The notes beneath the pieces are model-generated. The model saw nothing but the letters and a program-made list of their open reading frames with translations, ran no database searches and was not told where the DNA came from. From assembly GCA_945787585.1 (NCBI GenBank), contig CALZIG010000067.1, positions 1 to 5,488 of the forward strand: a stretch of 5,488 nucleotides of DNA, read 5' to 3'. The position numbers and the translations under genes are program-made. This document shows, piece by piece, positions 1 to 5,488 of this stretch (positions within the stretch are counted from its first letter, which is position 1; every line of letters begins with the position of its first letter). Origin of the DNA: an uncultured Gammaproteobacteria bacterium (GTDB lineage Bacteria; Pseudomonadota; Gammaproteobacteria; SZUA-140).

Positions 1-575
1 ACTGCCGCCGCGGTCGGTTCGTTTAACAGTCGTAACACCTTGAGTCCGGCAAGCCGTGCGGCATCTTTGGTGGCCTGACGCTGTGCATCATCAAAATAGG
101 CCGGCACTGTAATCACAACACCATCCAGCTCTCCGCCCAGTTCTACCTCAGCCTGCTTCATCAGGGTTTTGAGGATATCGGCGGAGACGGTAACTGGGCT
201 GATATCACCCGCAACAGTATGAATCAGCGGTGTGCCACTCTCTGATTTGGCAAATTCATAGGGCAGCTTATTGGCCGTGGTGCCGATATCCGCCAGCCCT
301 CGACCTATCAAACGCTTGGCTGACGCCACAGTATTTAGCGGGTCCTGATAAGCTGCATCTTTTGCAGCCTGCCCCACCACGGGCGCCTTATCTGCAAAGT
401 AACGCACCACAGAGGGACAGTGATGATTGCCATCGGCATCAATCAAAGTCTCAGCACGGCCATCACGCACCGTTGCCACCAGTGAATTGGTCGTACCCAG
501 GTCTATGCCCACGGCGAGGTGATGCTGACGCTCAACATACGCCTCCCCAGGTTCGCTTATCTGAAACAACACCAT
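1..575 (-). CDS. hscA: HscA, Hsp70-type Fe-S assembly chaperone (5' part; runs off the left edge)
   Basis: This is the N-terminal 191 codons of the specialised Hsp70 chaperone HscA, a cytosolic ATPase that, stimulated by HscB, binds the LPPVK loop of IscU and promotes cluster transfer. I translated the frame by hand. It opens [11 protein letters not shown], closely like the E. coli HscA start (MALLQISEPG, from memory). The nucleotide-binding signature [10 protein letters not shown] is at residues 22-31, an [12 protein letters not shown] segment at 81-92, [16 protein letters not shown] at 154-169, and LLNEPTAAA at 183-191, where the window ends. These are typical actin-like ATPase landmarks; the substrate-binding domain is outside the window (the family is about 620 residues). 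The likely Shine-Dalgarno sequence AAGGA (590-594) is 14 nt from the ATG, rather far, so the start rests on homology of the first residues. It lies 39 bp after hscB. No frameshift is seen. Confidence 0.97.
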   Translation of the reverse strand, partial: MVLFQISEPGEAYVERQHHLAVGIDLGTTNSLVATVRDGRAETLIDADGNHHCPSVVRYFADKAPVVGQAAKDAAYQDPLNTVASAKRLIGRGLADIGTTANKLPYEFAKSESGTPLIHTVAGDISPVTVSADILKTLMKQAEVELGGELDGVVITVPAYFDDAQRQATKDAARLAGLKVLRLLNEPTAAA

Positions 576-614
576 AATCTAATCAATAATCCTTTTCATC
601 ACACCGACCTTCGT

Positions 615-1151
615 TTAGTCGCGTGCATCTTCAATCTCGTTCAGCTCATCATTCAGGCGTGAAATAAATTGCATTTCATCATACAGCCGCTGTGCTTTCG
701 CTAGCCCAGCAGAAGCATCATCCGCAAATGCGTCCTGCAATGCCTGCTGTAAATTGACGATACGACTTTGCAGTTCACTGGCAAACTTATGTAGTTCACT
801 GTCAATATCATCGCTATGACGCACCTCATCCAGGCGTTCACGCAACTCAATCTGTTCTGTGAGAAAAGCGATGTCTTTATTCGTTACTGCATCATCGATA
901 TCCGCGCCACGTAGCTGCAATAGATACCGAGCACGTTTCAGCGGTGACTTCAGCGTTTGATAGGCCTCATTACTCAGGGCCGTCATCTGCACCGATACTC
1001 TACGCTCTTTCTCGGTGGCATTAACAAAGCGATCGGGATGTATCATCCCTTGCATTTCACGATAACGCCGCGTTAAAACCTCTTGATCGACATCATAAGC
1101 CACAGGCAAACTAAACAGCGTAAAGTAATCTTTGGAAAAAATTGACTCCAT
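615..1151 (-). CDS. hscB: HscB, J-domain co-chaperone for Fe-S cluster assembly
   Basis: This is a full-length 178-residue HscB (Hsc20), the J-protein that brings IscU to HscA and stimulates its ATPase. The N-terminal J domain starts with DYFTLFSLP (residues 8-16), and the diagnostic HPD tripeptide is at 38-40. The J domain continues through NEAYQTLKSPLKRARYLL (61-78). The C-terminal helical domain, which in E. coli contacts IscU, begins around AFLTEQIELRERLDE (95-109), matching the E. coli pattern FLMEQLELREELDE (from memory). The rest is charged, helical and coiled-coil-like. The start is about seven residues longer than E. coli HscB; no Met lies closer to DYF. The upstream ribosome site is poor (AGG about 12 nt away), which may mean translation is partly coupled to iscA, 35 bp upstream. 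It is followed by hscA, the usual order. Confidence 0.97.
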   Translation of the reverse strand: MESIFSKDYFTLFSLPVAYDVDQEVLTRRYREMQGMIHPDRFVNATEKERRVSVQMTALSNEAYQTLKSPLKRARYLLQLRGADIDDAVTNKDIAFLTEQIELRERLDEVRHSDDIDSELHKFASELQSRIVNLQQALQDAFADDASAGLAKAQRLYDEMQFISRLNDELNEIEDARD

Positions 1152-1186
1152 GACGGGCTAAAACCTAATCTATTACAGCGTTAAAA

Positions 1187-1510
1187 TCAGACTGTAAAGC
1201 TCTCGCCACATCCACAGGTGTCTGCAACGTTTGGATTATTAAATTTAAAACCTTCGTTTAACCCTTCACGCGTATAATCAAGCTCGGTACCGTCAAGGTA
1301 AAGTAGACTTTTAGGATCAACTATTACCTTGACGCCGAAATCTTCGATTACAACATCATCTTTCTCAATCTCATCCGCCACTTCAAAGACGTAAGCGTAT
1401 CCTGAACAGCCAGACGTCTTGACGCCGAGGCGCAAGCCTACGCCTTTGCCTCGTGTCTTAAGATAGCCATCAATATGCCTGGCCGCAGATTCTGTTACTG
1501 TAATTCCCAT
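1187..1510 (-). CDS. iscA: IscA, A-type Fe-S carrier protein
   Basis: This is a 107-residue A-type carrier, the same length as E. coli IscA. A-type proteins bind iron or a [2Fe-2S]/[4Fe-4S] cluster and help deliver clusters to target apoproteins, notably [4Fe-4S] enzymes. The three ligand cysteines are all present: Cys35 in the TSGCSGYAY stretch, and Cys99 and Cys101 in the C-terminal CGCGESF motif. The segments [13 protein letters not shown] (25-37) and [14 protein letters not shown] (82-95) distinguish IscA of the isc operon from ErpA or SufA. It sits between iscU (39-bp gap) and hscB (35-bp gap), as in the standard isc operon. The ribosome site is GA-rich (AGAAGAG just upstream of the ATG) rather than a strong AGGAGG. 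No unusual residues are seen. Confidence 0.98.
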   Translation of the reverse strand: MGITVTESAARHIDGYLKTRGKGVGLRLGVKTSGCSGYAYVFEVADEIEKDDVVIEDFGVKVIVDPKSLLYLDGTELDYTREGLNEGFKFNNPNVADTCGCGESFTV

Positions 1511-1549
1511 AACGCTCTTCTCATCTCAATCAATGCTGTTACAACACCA

Positions 1550-1933
1550 TTAAGCGGTTTTTTTACTATTGTAATCGTCAACCGCTGCTTTGATAGCATC
1601 TTCAGCCAGCACTGAGCAGTGAATTTTCACTGGCGGCAGTGCCAACTCTTCTGCAATCTCAGTATTCTTGATTTCACTTGCCTGGGCCAGCGTTTTGCCT
1701 TTAACCCATTCGGTCAGCAAAGAACTCGAGGCGATCGCAGAACCGCAACCGTAGGTCTTAAATTTGGCATCTTCAATAACGCCATCTTTGCTGACCTTGA
1801 TCTGCAGCTTCATGACATCGCCACAGGCCGGCGCACCAACCATGCCAGTACCTACCGCTTGATCATCTTTATCGAAAGAACCTACGTTACGTGGATTCTC
1901 ATAGTGGTCTAAAACTTTATCGCTATATGCCAT
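1550..1933 (-). CDS. iscU: IscU, Fe-S cluster assembly scaffold
   Basis: IscU is the scaffold on which clusters are built from persulfide sulfur supplied by IscS, iron, and electrons from ferredoxin. The 127-residue protein begins MAYSDKVLDHYENPRNVGSF, nearly identical to E. coli IscU. The ligand residues are Cys37 and Asp39 (APACGD), Cys63 (TYGCGSA), and His105-Cys106 (KIHC). The HscA recognition motif LPPVK is at 99-103. I chose the ATG at 1933 over an in-frame one 36 bp upstream (1969): it matches the family start, has an AGGAGA ribosome site 7 nt before it, and does not overlap iscS. The gap from iscS is 20 bp and iscA follows. All features fit a functional housekeeping scaffold; a U-type NifU or SufU is excluded by the length and the LPPVK motif. 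Confidence 0.98.
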   Translation of the reverse strand: MAYSDKVLDHYENPRNVGSFDKDDQAVGTGMVGAPACGDVMKLQIKVSKDGVIEDAKFKTYGCGSAIASSSLLTEWVKGKTLAQASEIKNTEIAEELALPPVKIHCSVLAEDAIKAAVDDYNSKKTA

Positions 1934-1940
1934 TTTATCT

Positions 1941-1946
1941 TCTCCT
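1941..1946 (-). promoter_or_regulatory. Ribosome binding site of iscU
   Basis: AGGAGA lies 7 nt before the ATG at 1933 and is the strongest Shine-Dalgarno sequence in the operon. It decides the iscU start in favour of the family-conserved MAYS terminus over the upstream in-frame ATG at 1969, which would overlap the end of iscS. A strong site fits the need for abundant scaffold, but that is inference. Confidence 0.75.
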
Positions 1947-1953
1947 AACCCGC

Positions 1954-3180
1954 TTAATGTGCTGCCCACTGAACCTTTGAGAGATCAACACCATCTTTAT
2001 ACATCTCCCACAAAGGCGAGAGTTCCCTGAGCTTATCTACTTTCTGTCGCACCAGCCCAATGGTGTAATCCACATCCGCTTCAGTGGTAAATCGTCCCAA
2101 TGAAAAACGTATCGAACTATGTGCCAGCTCATCCTCACGACCCAATGCACGTAACACGTATGAAGGCTCAAGACTGGCCGAAGTACAGGCAGACCCAGAT
2201 GAGACTGCAATATCTTTCAGCGCCATGATCAATGACTCACCTTCAACAAAGTTAAAACTGACATTCAGTAACCCCGGCACATGATGATCGAGATCACCAT
2301 TGACATAGATCTCTTCCATATCGCTAAAACCATTCAGCAGACGTTCGCGCAGTGCGAGAAGACGTGCTGATTCTAAAGCCATCTCTTCCTTGGCGATCCG
2401 GAACGCTTCACCCATGCCGACGATCTGATGAACAGCCAGCGTACCCGAACGCATACCGCGCTCATGTCCACCACCATGCATCTGTGCCTCGATACGAATA
2501 CGTGGTTTACGACGCACATATAATGCGCCAATCCCTTTCGGCCCATAAATTTTATGTCCAGAGAAAGACATCAGGTCAACTTTCGTTTTTTCAAGATCAA
2601 TCTCAATCTTTCCCGCACTCTGCGCAGCATCACAGTGAAAAATAATACCCTTGCTACGTGCCAGCTCACCAATGGCGTCAATATCCTGCACCACACCCGT
2701 CTCATTATTCACATGCATAATTGAGATCAGGATGGTGTCCTCACGAATCGCATCTTGCACTGCTTTGATATCGAGAAGACCACTATTTTCGACCTCTAAA
2801 TAGGTCACTTCATACCCTTCTCGTTCCAGTTGACGACAGGTATCCAGCACCGCCTTATGCTCGGTTTTACAGGTGATAATATGCTTACCTTTTTTCTGAT
2901 AAAAGTGAGCAACGCCTTTGATCGCCAGATTATCTGATTCCGTCGCGCCCGAGGTCCAGACAATCTCTCTGGGATCCGCATTGACCAGCGCAGCAACATA
3001 CTCACGCGCCTGCTTAACATCCTCGTCCGCCTTCCAGCCAAACACATGAGAACGCGAAGCCGGGTTGCCAAAATCGCCATCCATCGTCAGGCAGGCCATC
3101 ATCTTCTCTGCCACTCGTGGGTCTGCCGGCGTGGTCGCAGCATAATCTAGATACACAGGTACTTTTTCTTTATTACTCAT
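1954..3180 (-). CDS. iscS: IscS, housekeeping cysteine desulfurase
   Basis: This is a 408-residue PLP enzyme that converts cysteine to alanine and carries the sulfur as a persulfide to IscU and other acceptors (tRNA thiolation, cofactors). It is co-linear with E. coli IscS with a four-residue N-terminal offset. His108 (TEHKA), Asp184 and Gln187 (CDAAQS) are the PLP-pocket residues, and Lys210 in [10 protein letters not shown] is the Schiff-base lysine. Cys332 in [10 protein letters not shown] is the catalytic persulfide cysteine on the long mobile loop of group I desulfurases. The C-terminus keeps the IscS-specific tail [13 protein letters not shown] (388-400) ending in WAAH, the region that docks IscU in E. 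coli. The ribosome site is weak: AAGGA lies 14 nt from the ATG, with a GAG closer in. It follows a second desulfurase gene after 51 bp and precedes iscU by 20 bp. Confidence 0.98.
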   Translation of the reverse strand: MSNKEKVPVYLDYAATTPADPRVAEKMMACLTMDGDFGNPASRSHVFGWKADEDVKQAREYVAALVNADPREIVWTSGATESDNLAIKGVAHFYQKKGKHIITCKTEHKAVLDTCRQLEREGYEVTYLEVENSGLLDIKAVQDAIREDTILISIMHVNNETGVVQDIDAIGELARSKGIIFHCDAAQSAGKIEIDLEKTKVDLMSFSGHKIYGPKGIGALYVRRKPRIRIEAQMHGGGHERGMRSGTLAVHQIVGMGEAFRIAKEEMALESARLLALRERLLNGFSDMEEIYVNGDLDHHVPGLLNVSFNFVEGESLIMALKDIAVSSGSACTSASLEPSYVLRALGREDELAHSSIRFSLGRFTTEADVDYTIGLVRQKVDKLRELSPLWEMYKDGVDLSKVQWAAH

Positions 3181-3231
3181 ATATTCTCAATCATTCCTTA
3201 AAACATTTAGACTCTAAGCAGAAACACCGCA

Positions 3232-4383
3232 TCACGCCCAGGCACTATTTAACTTCAATAAACTTTCGATCTGTCGCTGTAGTGACGCCATCAATAAATC
3301 GACTTCCTCGATCGTGTTGCTATTACCAAAACTCACCCGTACTGCGCCATAAGCCAAACTCTCTTCTACGCCCATCGCCCGCAACACATGGCTCGGTTCA
3401 CCACTGCCACTTGTACAGGCAGAACCACTTGAAACGGCGATGCCGTCACGATCAAGGCTCATCAACAGCGTTGATCCTTCAATGCCTTGTACAGCAAAGA
3501 AGATAGTGTTCGGCAGCCGTTTTGCCTGCTGCGCAAAAATAACGACTTCAGGTATCTTCTGTAACGCCTGTTCAGCACGTCTGCGCAACCGACCACAATG
3601 ATCCGTTCGCGCCGTTAATTCGTCTTGCGCCATCTCTGCAGCGACACCAAAACCCACTATACCAGACAAGTTTTCAGTGCCGACTCTTAATCCCATTTCA
3701 TGGCCGCCGCCATACAACATCGGCTGCAGTGCCAGCCCTTTCTCAATGACCAACGCGCCAACGCCTTTCGGGCCGTATATCTTATGCGCGGAGAGGCTCA
3801 TTGCCGACACCCCCAACGCCTCAAAATTCACCGGCATTTTACCCAATGCCTGTACTGCATCGGTGTGCATCACAGCGCCACGGCTTCTTGCCACTTCACT
3901 CAACTGCGCAATATCCTGCACTACGCCTGTCTCGTTATTCGCCAGCATCACCGATGCCAGAGCAGCATTACTCTGATTCAACGCCTGCTCAAACTTTCCC
4001 GATGATAAAACGCCATCATCATTAACCTCTGCAACGGTGAGCGGCACACCCGATGCTTGCAGTGCAGACGCCGACTGCAAAATCGATGAGTGCTCCAGCG
4101 CGCTGACGACAAAACCAGCATCCGCATTAGCTAGCCCCATCACACCTCGCAGCACAAGGTTATTGGCCTCGGTACCGCCACTGGTAAATACAACCTGCAT
4201 CGGCTGCACACCCACCAACATCGCGACCTGCGCTCTTGCGTACTCCAGCGCCTGCTTCGACTCACGCCCAGGGCTATGTCCACTTGAGGGGTTGCCATAA
4301 CAGCCCTGTAAATAAGGCAACATAGCATCAAGCACTCGGCTATCTACTGGGGTTGTTGCATTATGATCCAGATATATGGACAT
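3232..4383 (-). CDS. NifS-type cysteine desulfurase, second copy in the isc operon
   Basis: This is a complete group I cysteine desulfurase of 383 residues, expected to release sulfur from cysteine as an enzyme persulfide using PLP. It starts MSIYLDHNATTPVD. It carries the PLP-pocket His98 (ALEHSS), Asp175 and Gln178 (HTDAVQA), Schiff-base Lys201 ([10 protein letters not shown]), and catalytic Cys323 in [22 protein letters not shown]. That loop resembles Azotobacter NifS (SACTSGSLEPSHVMRAM, from memory) more than IscS. It lacks the IscS tail that contacts IscU, ending in LLKLNSAWA. There is no nif gene in view, so a nitrogenase role is not implied. It sits between iscR (30-bp gap) and iscS (51-bp gap) on the same strand and is probably co-transcribed. 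GTG at 4386 directly precedes ATG at 4383; I prefer the ATG because GAGGGG is placed for it. Its acceptor is unknown. I give no symbol because NifS and IscS2 are both used for such genes. Confidence 0.93.
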   Translation of the reverse strand: MSIYLDHNATTPVDSRVLDAMLPYLQGCYGNPSSGHSPGRESKQALEYARAQVAMLVGVQPMQVVFTSGGTEANNLVLRGVMGLANADAGFVVSALEHSSILQSASALQASGVPLTVAEVNDDGVLSSGKFEQALNQSNAALASVMLANNETGVVQDIAQLSEVARSRGAVMHTDAVQALGKMPVNFEALGVSAMSLSAHKIYGPKGVGALVIEKGLALQPMLYGGGHEMGLRVGTENLSGIVGFGVAAEMAQDELTARTDHCGRLRRRAEQALQKIPEVVIFAQQAKRLPNTIFFAVQGIEGSTLLMSLDRDGIAVSSGSACTSGSGEPSHVLRAMGVEESLAYGAVRVSFGNSNTIEEVDLLMASLQRQIESLLKLNSAWA

Positions 4384-4385
4384 CA

Positions 4386-4391
4386 CCCCTC
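4386..4391 (-). promoter_or_regulatory. Ribosome binding site of the NifS-type gene
   Basis: GAGGGG ends two bases before the ATG at 4383, so its GAGG core has a 4-nt spacer. It overlaps the alternative GTG codon at 4386, which therefore cannot use it; this decides the start. The site begins immediately at the foot of the hairpin at 4392-4418, so accessibility could depend on that structure. Confidence 0.6.
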
Positions 4392-4418
4392 GTTAACTAG
4401 CATGCAATGCTGGTTAAC
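4392..4418 (-). repeat. Inverted repeat / mRNA hairpin at the iscR stop codon
   Basis: Two 12-base arms, gttaactagcat (4392-4403) and atgctggttaac (4407-4418), are inverted copies with one mismatch and a 3-base loop. In the mRNA 11 of 12 positions pair, with a C-A mismatch in the middle. The iscR stop codon (4414-4416) lies in the 5' arm, and the next gene's GAGGGG ribosome site begins right after the 3' arm. There is no U-tract after the stem, so it does not look like an intrinsic terminator. A role in mRNA stability, processing or translational insulation between iscR and the assembly genes is inferred. Confidence 0.8.
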
Positions 4419-4905
4419 TTGCACCGCCGTTAACAGCAGAAGAAAATGAGGCAGTCTGACTCTGTTTCTGCAAACTGTCCTGACGCGCCGCGATGTCTTT
4501 AACCGCGTTGCGCTCAACCAGCTGTCCCAGACTAATGTTTTCCAAAAACTCATACAATTGACGACTCAAATCGGCCCATAATTCATGGGTGAGACACGGC
4601 TTACCATCCTGACAGTTACCCATGCCGCCACAACGCGTCGCATCCACTTTTTCATCAATGGCGGTAACAACATCGGCCACAGCAATGTCATTTGAATCTC
4701 GACTTAAGCGGTAACCACCACCCGGGCCACGCGCACTATCCACCAGCCCCTGCTTACGCAACTTGGCAAACAACTGCTCCAGGTAAGAGAGTGAAATCCC
4801 CTGACGTTGTGAAATATCAGCCAATGGCACTGGACCTTCCTGCGCATGTAACGCCAAGTCCAGCATCGCAGTCACTGCGTAGCGCCCTTTTGTAGTCAGC
4901 TTCAT
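4414..4905 (-). CDS. iscR: IscR, [2Fe-2S]-sensing Rrf2-family regulator
   Basis: This is a 163-residue Rrf2-family transcription factor, essentially the length of E. coli IscR (162). With its [2Fe-2S] cluster it represses the isc operon at type 1 sites; the apo form still acts at type 2 sites. The winged-helix DNA-binding part is [14 protein letters not shown] to about residue 70, with recognition-helix sequence [17 protein letters not shown] (35-51), including Glu43, which in E. coli governs type 1 versus type 2 selectivity. The wing is [12 protein letters not shown] (59-70). Cluster ligands Cys92, Cys98, Cys104 and His107 are at the same positions as in E. coli ([10 protein letters not shown]...PCLTHELW). 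The ribosome site AAAGG is 9 nt before the ATG. It is the first gene behind the promoter and operator at 4940-4971, so autoregulation is expected. The Ser/Gln-rich end (about 144-163) is variable in the family. Confidence 0.98.
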   Translation of the reverse strand: MKLTTKGRYAVTAMLDLALHAQEGPVPLADISQRQGISLSYLEQLFAKLRKQGLVDSARGPGGGYRLSRDSNDIAVADVVTAIDEKVDATRCGGMGNCQDGKPCLTHELWADLSRQLYEFLENISLGQLVERNAVKDIAARQDSLQKQSQTASFSSAVNGGAS

Positions 4906-4912
4906 ATCGTTC

Positions 4913-4933
4913 TACCTTTGTATTTGTAAGGTA
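4913..4933 (-). repeat. Inverted repeat over the iscR ribosome binding site
   Basis: In the iscR sense direction TACCTT and AAGGTA are perfect inverted 6-mers separated by 9 bases. The downstream arm contains the iscR Shine-Dalgarno AAAGG (4915-4919), so in RNA the arms could mask it. The predicted transcription start is about at the first arm, so the whole stem may or may not be transcribed. As DNA it could instead be a second protein-binding site downstream of the -10 box. Its half-site spacing does not fit a type 1 IscR site. Six base pairs may also arise by chance. Confidence 0.4.
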
Positions 4934-4939
4934 ATAAAC

Positions 4940-4967
4940 ATTCTACATTGTTGATTGTTTTAGTCAA
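4940..4967 (-). promoter_or_regulatory. Sigma70-like promoter of the isc operon
   Basis: TTGACT at 4962-4967 (-35) and TAGAAT at 4940-4945 (-10) are separated by 16 bp. Both boxes are one mismatch from consensus. Transcription would start near 4932-4934 and give a short leader of about 28 nt before the iscR ATG. It is the only convincing promoter in the window and would drive iscR and the genes after it. Its -35 and spacer lie inside the IscR operator, as expected for repression by steric blocking. Confidence 0.75.
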
Positions 4968-4971
4968 GATT
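4947..4971 (-). promoter_or_regulatory. Type 1 IscR operator
   Basis: The imperfect palindrome reads AATCTTGACT-AAAAC-AATCAACAAT in the iscR sense direction. Against the 25-bp type 1 consensus (core GACT-N5-AGTC with flanking ATASYY/RRSTAT, recalled from the literature), I count 21 of 25 matching positions; the mismatches are at positions 2, 3, 17 and 23. It covers the -35 box and most of the spacer, so bound holo-IscR would block RNA polymerase. Its last base touches the cysE stop codon. E. coli has several sites before iscR; only this one is clear here. Confidence 0.75.
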
Positions 4972-5488
4972 TATTTCCGATCACCACCACTCTCATCAAC
5001 CGTTGCTTCAGCACTCGGCGGAACATCTTTTTTCCCTTCTAAATCAATATTATAAAGATCCAATCCAGGGAGTGGGGTGACATCGATTTCAGCGCCCATT
5101 CGCGTAAGTGCAGCGTTCAACGCTTCTATTCTCCCATCCATTGCATGGATATGATCAAGCATAGCATTAACGGCATTAGACACGGGATCGGCCTCATCCT
5201 GTGACACACCATACGCATCAAAACCGATTTTTTTGGCGAACTCGCGGCGTTTTTTAACATCCGCATCCTTAGTATTGCGCGCAACATGTCCCGGCACCCC
5301 GATCATCGTCGCACCCGCGGGCACATCTTTGGATACCACGGCATTGGATCCAATACGCGCACCATCATTGACTGTGATCGGCCCCAGCACCTTGGCACCG
5401 GCACCAACGACGACATTATTCCCCAGCGTTGGATGGCGTTTACCCTTATTCCAGCTGGTGCCGCCTAACGTCACGCCATGATAGAGCG
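4971..5488 (-). CDS. cysE: CysE, serine O-acetyltransferase (3' part; start lies beyond the right edge)
   Basis: This is the last 171 residues of a serine acetyltransferase, which makes O-acetylserine from serine and acetyl-CoA, the first step of cysteine synthesis. The fragment begins [22 protein letters not shown]; the GTG at 5474 is an internal valine codon, not a start. The left-handed beta-helix hexapeptide repeats run from [12 protein letters not shown] to IGSNAVV, and the fold ends at IGVPG (about 62-66). His18 in GKRHP corresponds to the substrate-binding histidine of CysE; the catalytic DHATG-type motif would be upstream, outside the window. The sequence is of the EpsC/NifP type found beside iscR in Pseudomonas and Azotobacter. 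A helical, coiled-coil-like segment (about 101-134) and an acidic tail ending ESGGDRK follow. There is no terminal isoleucine, so the usual docking to cysteine synthase is not evident. The gap to iscR is 65 bp. Confidence 0.95.
   Translation of the reverse strand, partial: LYHGVTLGGTSWNKGKRHPTLGNNVVVGAGAKVLGPITVNDGARIGSNAVVSKDVPAGATMIGVPGHVARNTKDADVKKRREFAKKIGFDAYGVSQDEADPVSNAVNAMLDHIHAMDGRIEALNAALTRMGAEIDVTPLPGLDLYNIDLEGKKDVPPSAEATVDESGGDRK

Noticed and set aside
230..577. Plus-strand open frame opposite hscA
   Set aside because: It lies wholly opposite the well-matched hscA frame and has low-complexity, Pro/His-rich composition typical of an antisense shadow. The other plus-strand frames opposite iscU, both desulfurases, iscR and cysE are rejected for the same reason.
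1934..1969. Upstream start for iscU adding 12 residues
   Set aside because: The extension overlaps the end of iscS, does not match family N-termini, and spans the AGGAGA that serves the ATG at 1933.
2805..3080. Minus-strand open frame overlapping iscS in another frame
   Set aside because: It is Arg/Leu-rich out-of-frame translation inside a complete, conserved iscS; no separate gene is supported.
3207..3217. Palindrome ttaga-c-tctaa between the two desulfurase genes
   Set aside because: It is only 5 bp per arm with a 1-base centre, cannot form an RNA hairpin, and shows no promoter or IscR-like context.
4384..4386. GTG start for the NifS-type gene, one codon before the ATG
   Set aside because: It overlaps the GAGGGG ribosome site, leaving no spacer; the adjacent ATG is better placed and fits the family start.
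4392..4418. Intrinsic transcription terminator after iscR
   Set aside because: The stem is not GC-rich and is followed by GAGGGG rather than a run of U.
5472..5474. GTG as the start of the CysE protein
   Set aside because: It is a valine inside [11 protein letters not shown], a conserved internal segment; the frame stays open to the window edge.
1..5488. Mobile element, CRISPR array, tRNA or rRNA
   Set aside because: No transposase, direct repeat array, or RNA gene signature is seen on either strand; genes fill nearly all of the window and no gap exceeds 65 bp.

Overview
This window is a stretch of the housekeeping iron-sulfur cluster (ISC) assembly locus of a proteobacterium, most likely a gammaproteobacterium outside the enteric group. 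All recognised genes lie on the minus strand, so in transcription order (right to left) it reads cysE (3' part) - iscR - a NifS-type cysteine desulfurase - iscS - iscU - iscA - hscB - hscA (5' part). The proteins are very close to their Escherichia coli/Pseudomonas counterparts in motif spacing and length. A serine acetyltransferase gene directly upstream of iscR is the arrangement known in Pseudomonas and Azotobacter rather than in E. coli. No organism can be named from the sequence alone.

Right end (4971-5488): the C-terminal part of a CysE/NifP/EpsC-type serine O-acetyltransferase. A 65-bp gap follows (4906-4970), holding a sigma70-like promoter (TTGACT, 16 bp, TAGAAT) overlapped by a good match to a type 1 IscR operator. 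A short inverted repeat there includes the iscR Shine-Dalgarno sequence. iscR (4414-4905) ends inside a strong near-perfect inverted repeat (4392-4418), and the ribosome binding site of the next gene begins at the foot of that hairpin.

Middle (1550-4383): two consecutive pyridoxal-phosphate cysteine desulfurases, first a 383-residue NifS-like enzyme without the usual IscS C-terminal tail, then a canonical 408-residue IscS, then the scaffold IscU. Left end (1-1510): the A-type carrier IscA, the J-protein co-chaperone HscB, and the first 191 codons of the Hsp70-type chaperone HscA. The genes expected next (fdx, iscX) would lie beyond position 1.

How it works together: CysE makes O-acetylserine for cysteine synthesis. 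IscS, and possibly the second desulfurase, takes sulfur from cysteine as a persulfide. IscU assembles the cluster, HscB/HscA release it by acting on the LPPVK motif of IscU, and IscA helps deliver it. IscR senses cluster supply through its own [2Fe-2S] cluster and probably represses the operon at the operator before iscR. Gaps within the operon are short (20-51 bp) and show no internal terminator. The window is mostly a well-understood system. The points worth a second look are the extra desulfurase, the hairpin at the iscR end, and the tail of CysE.
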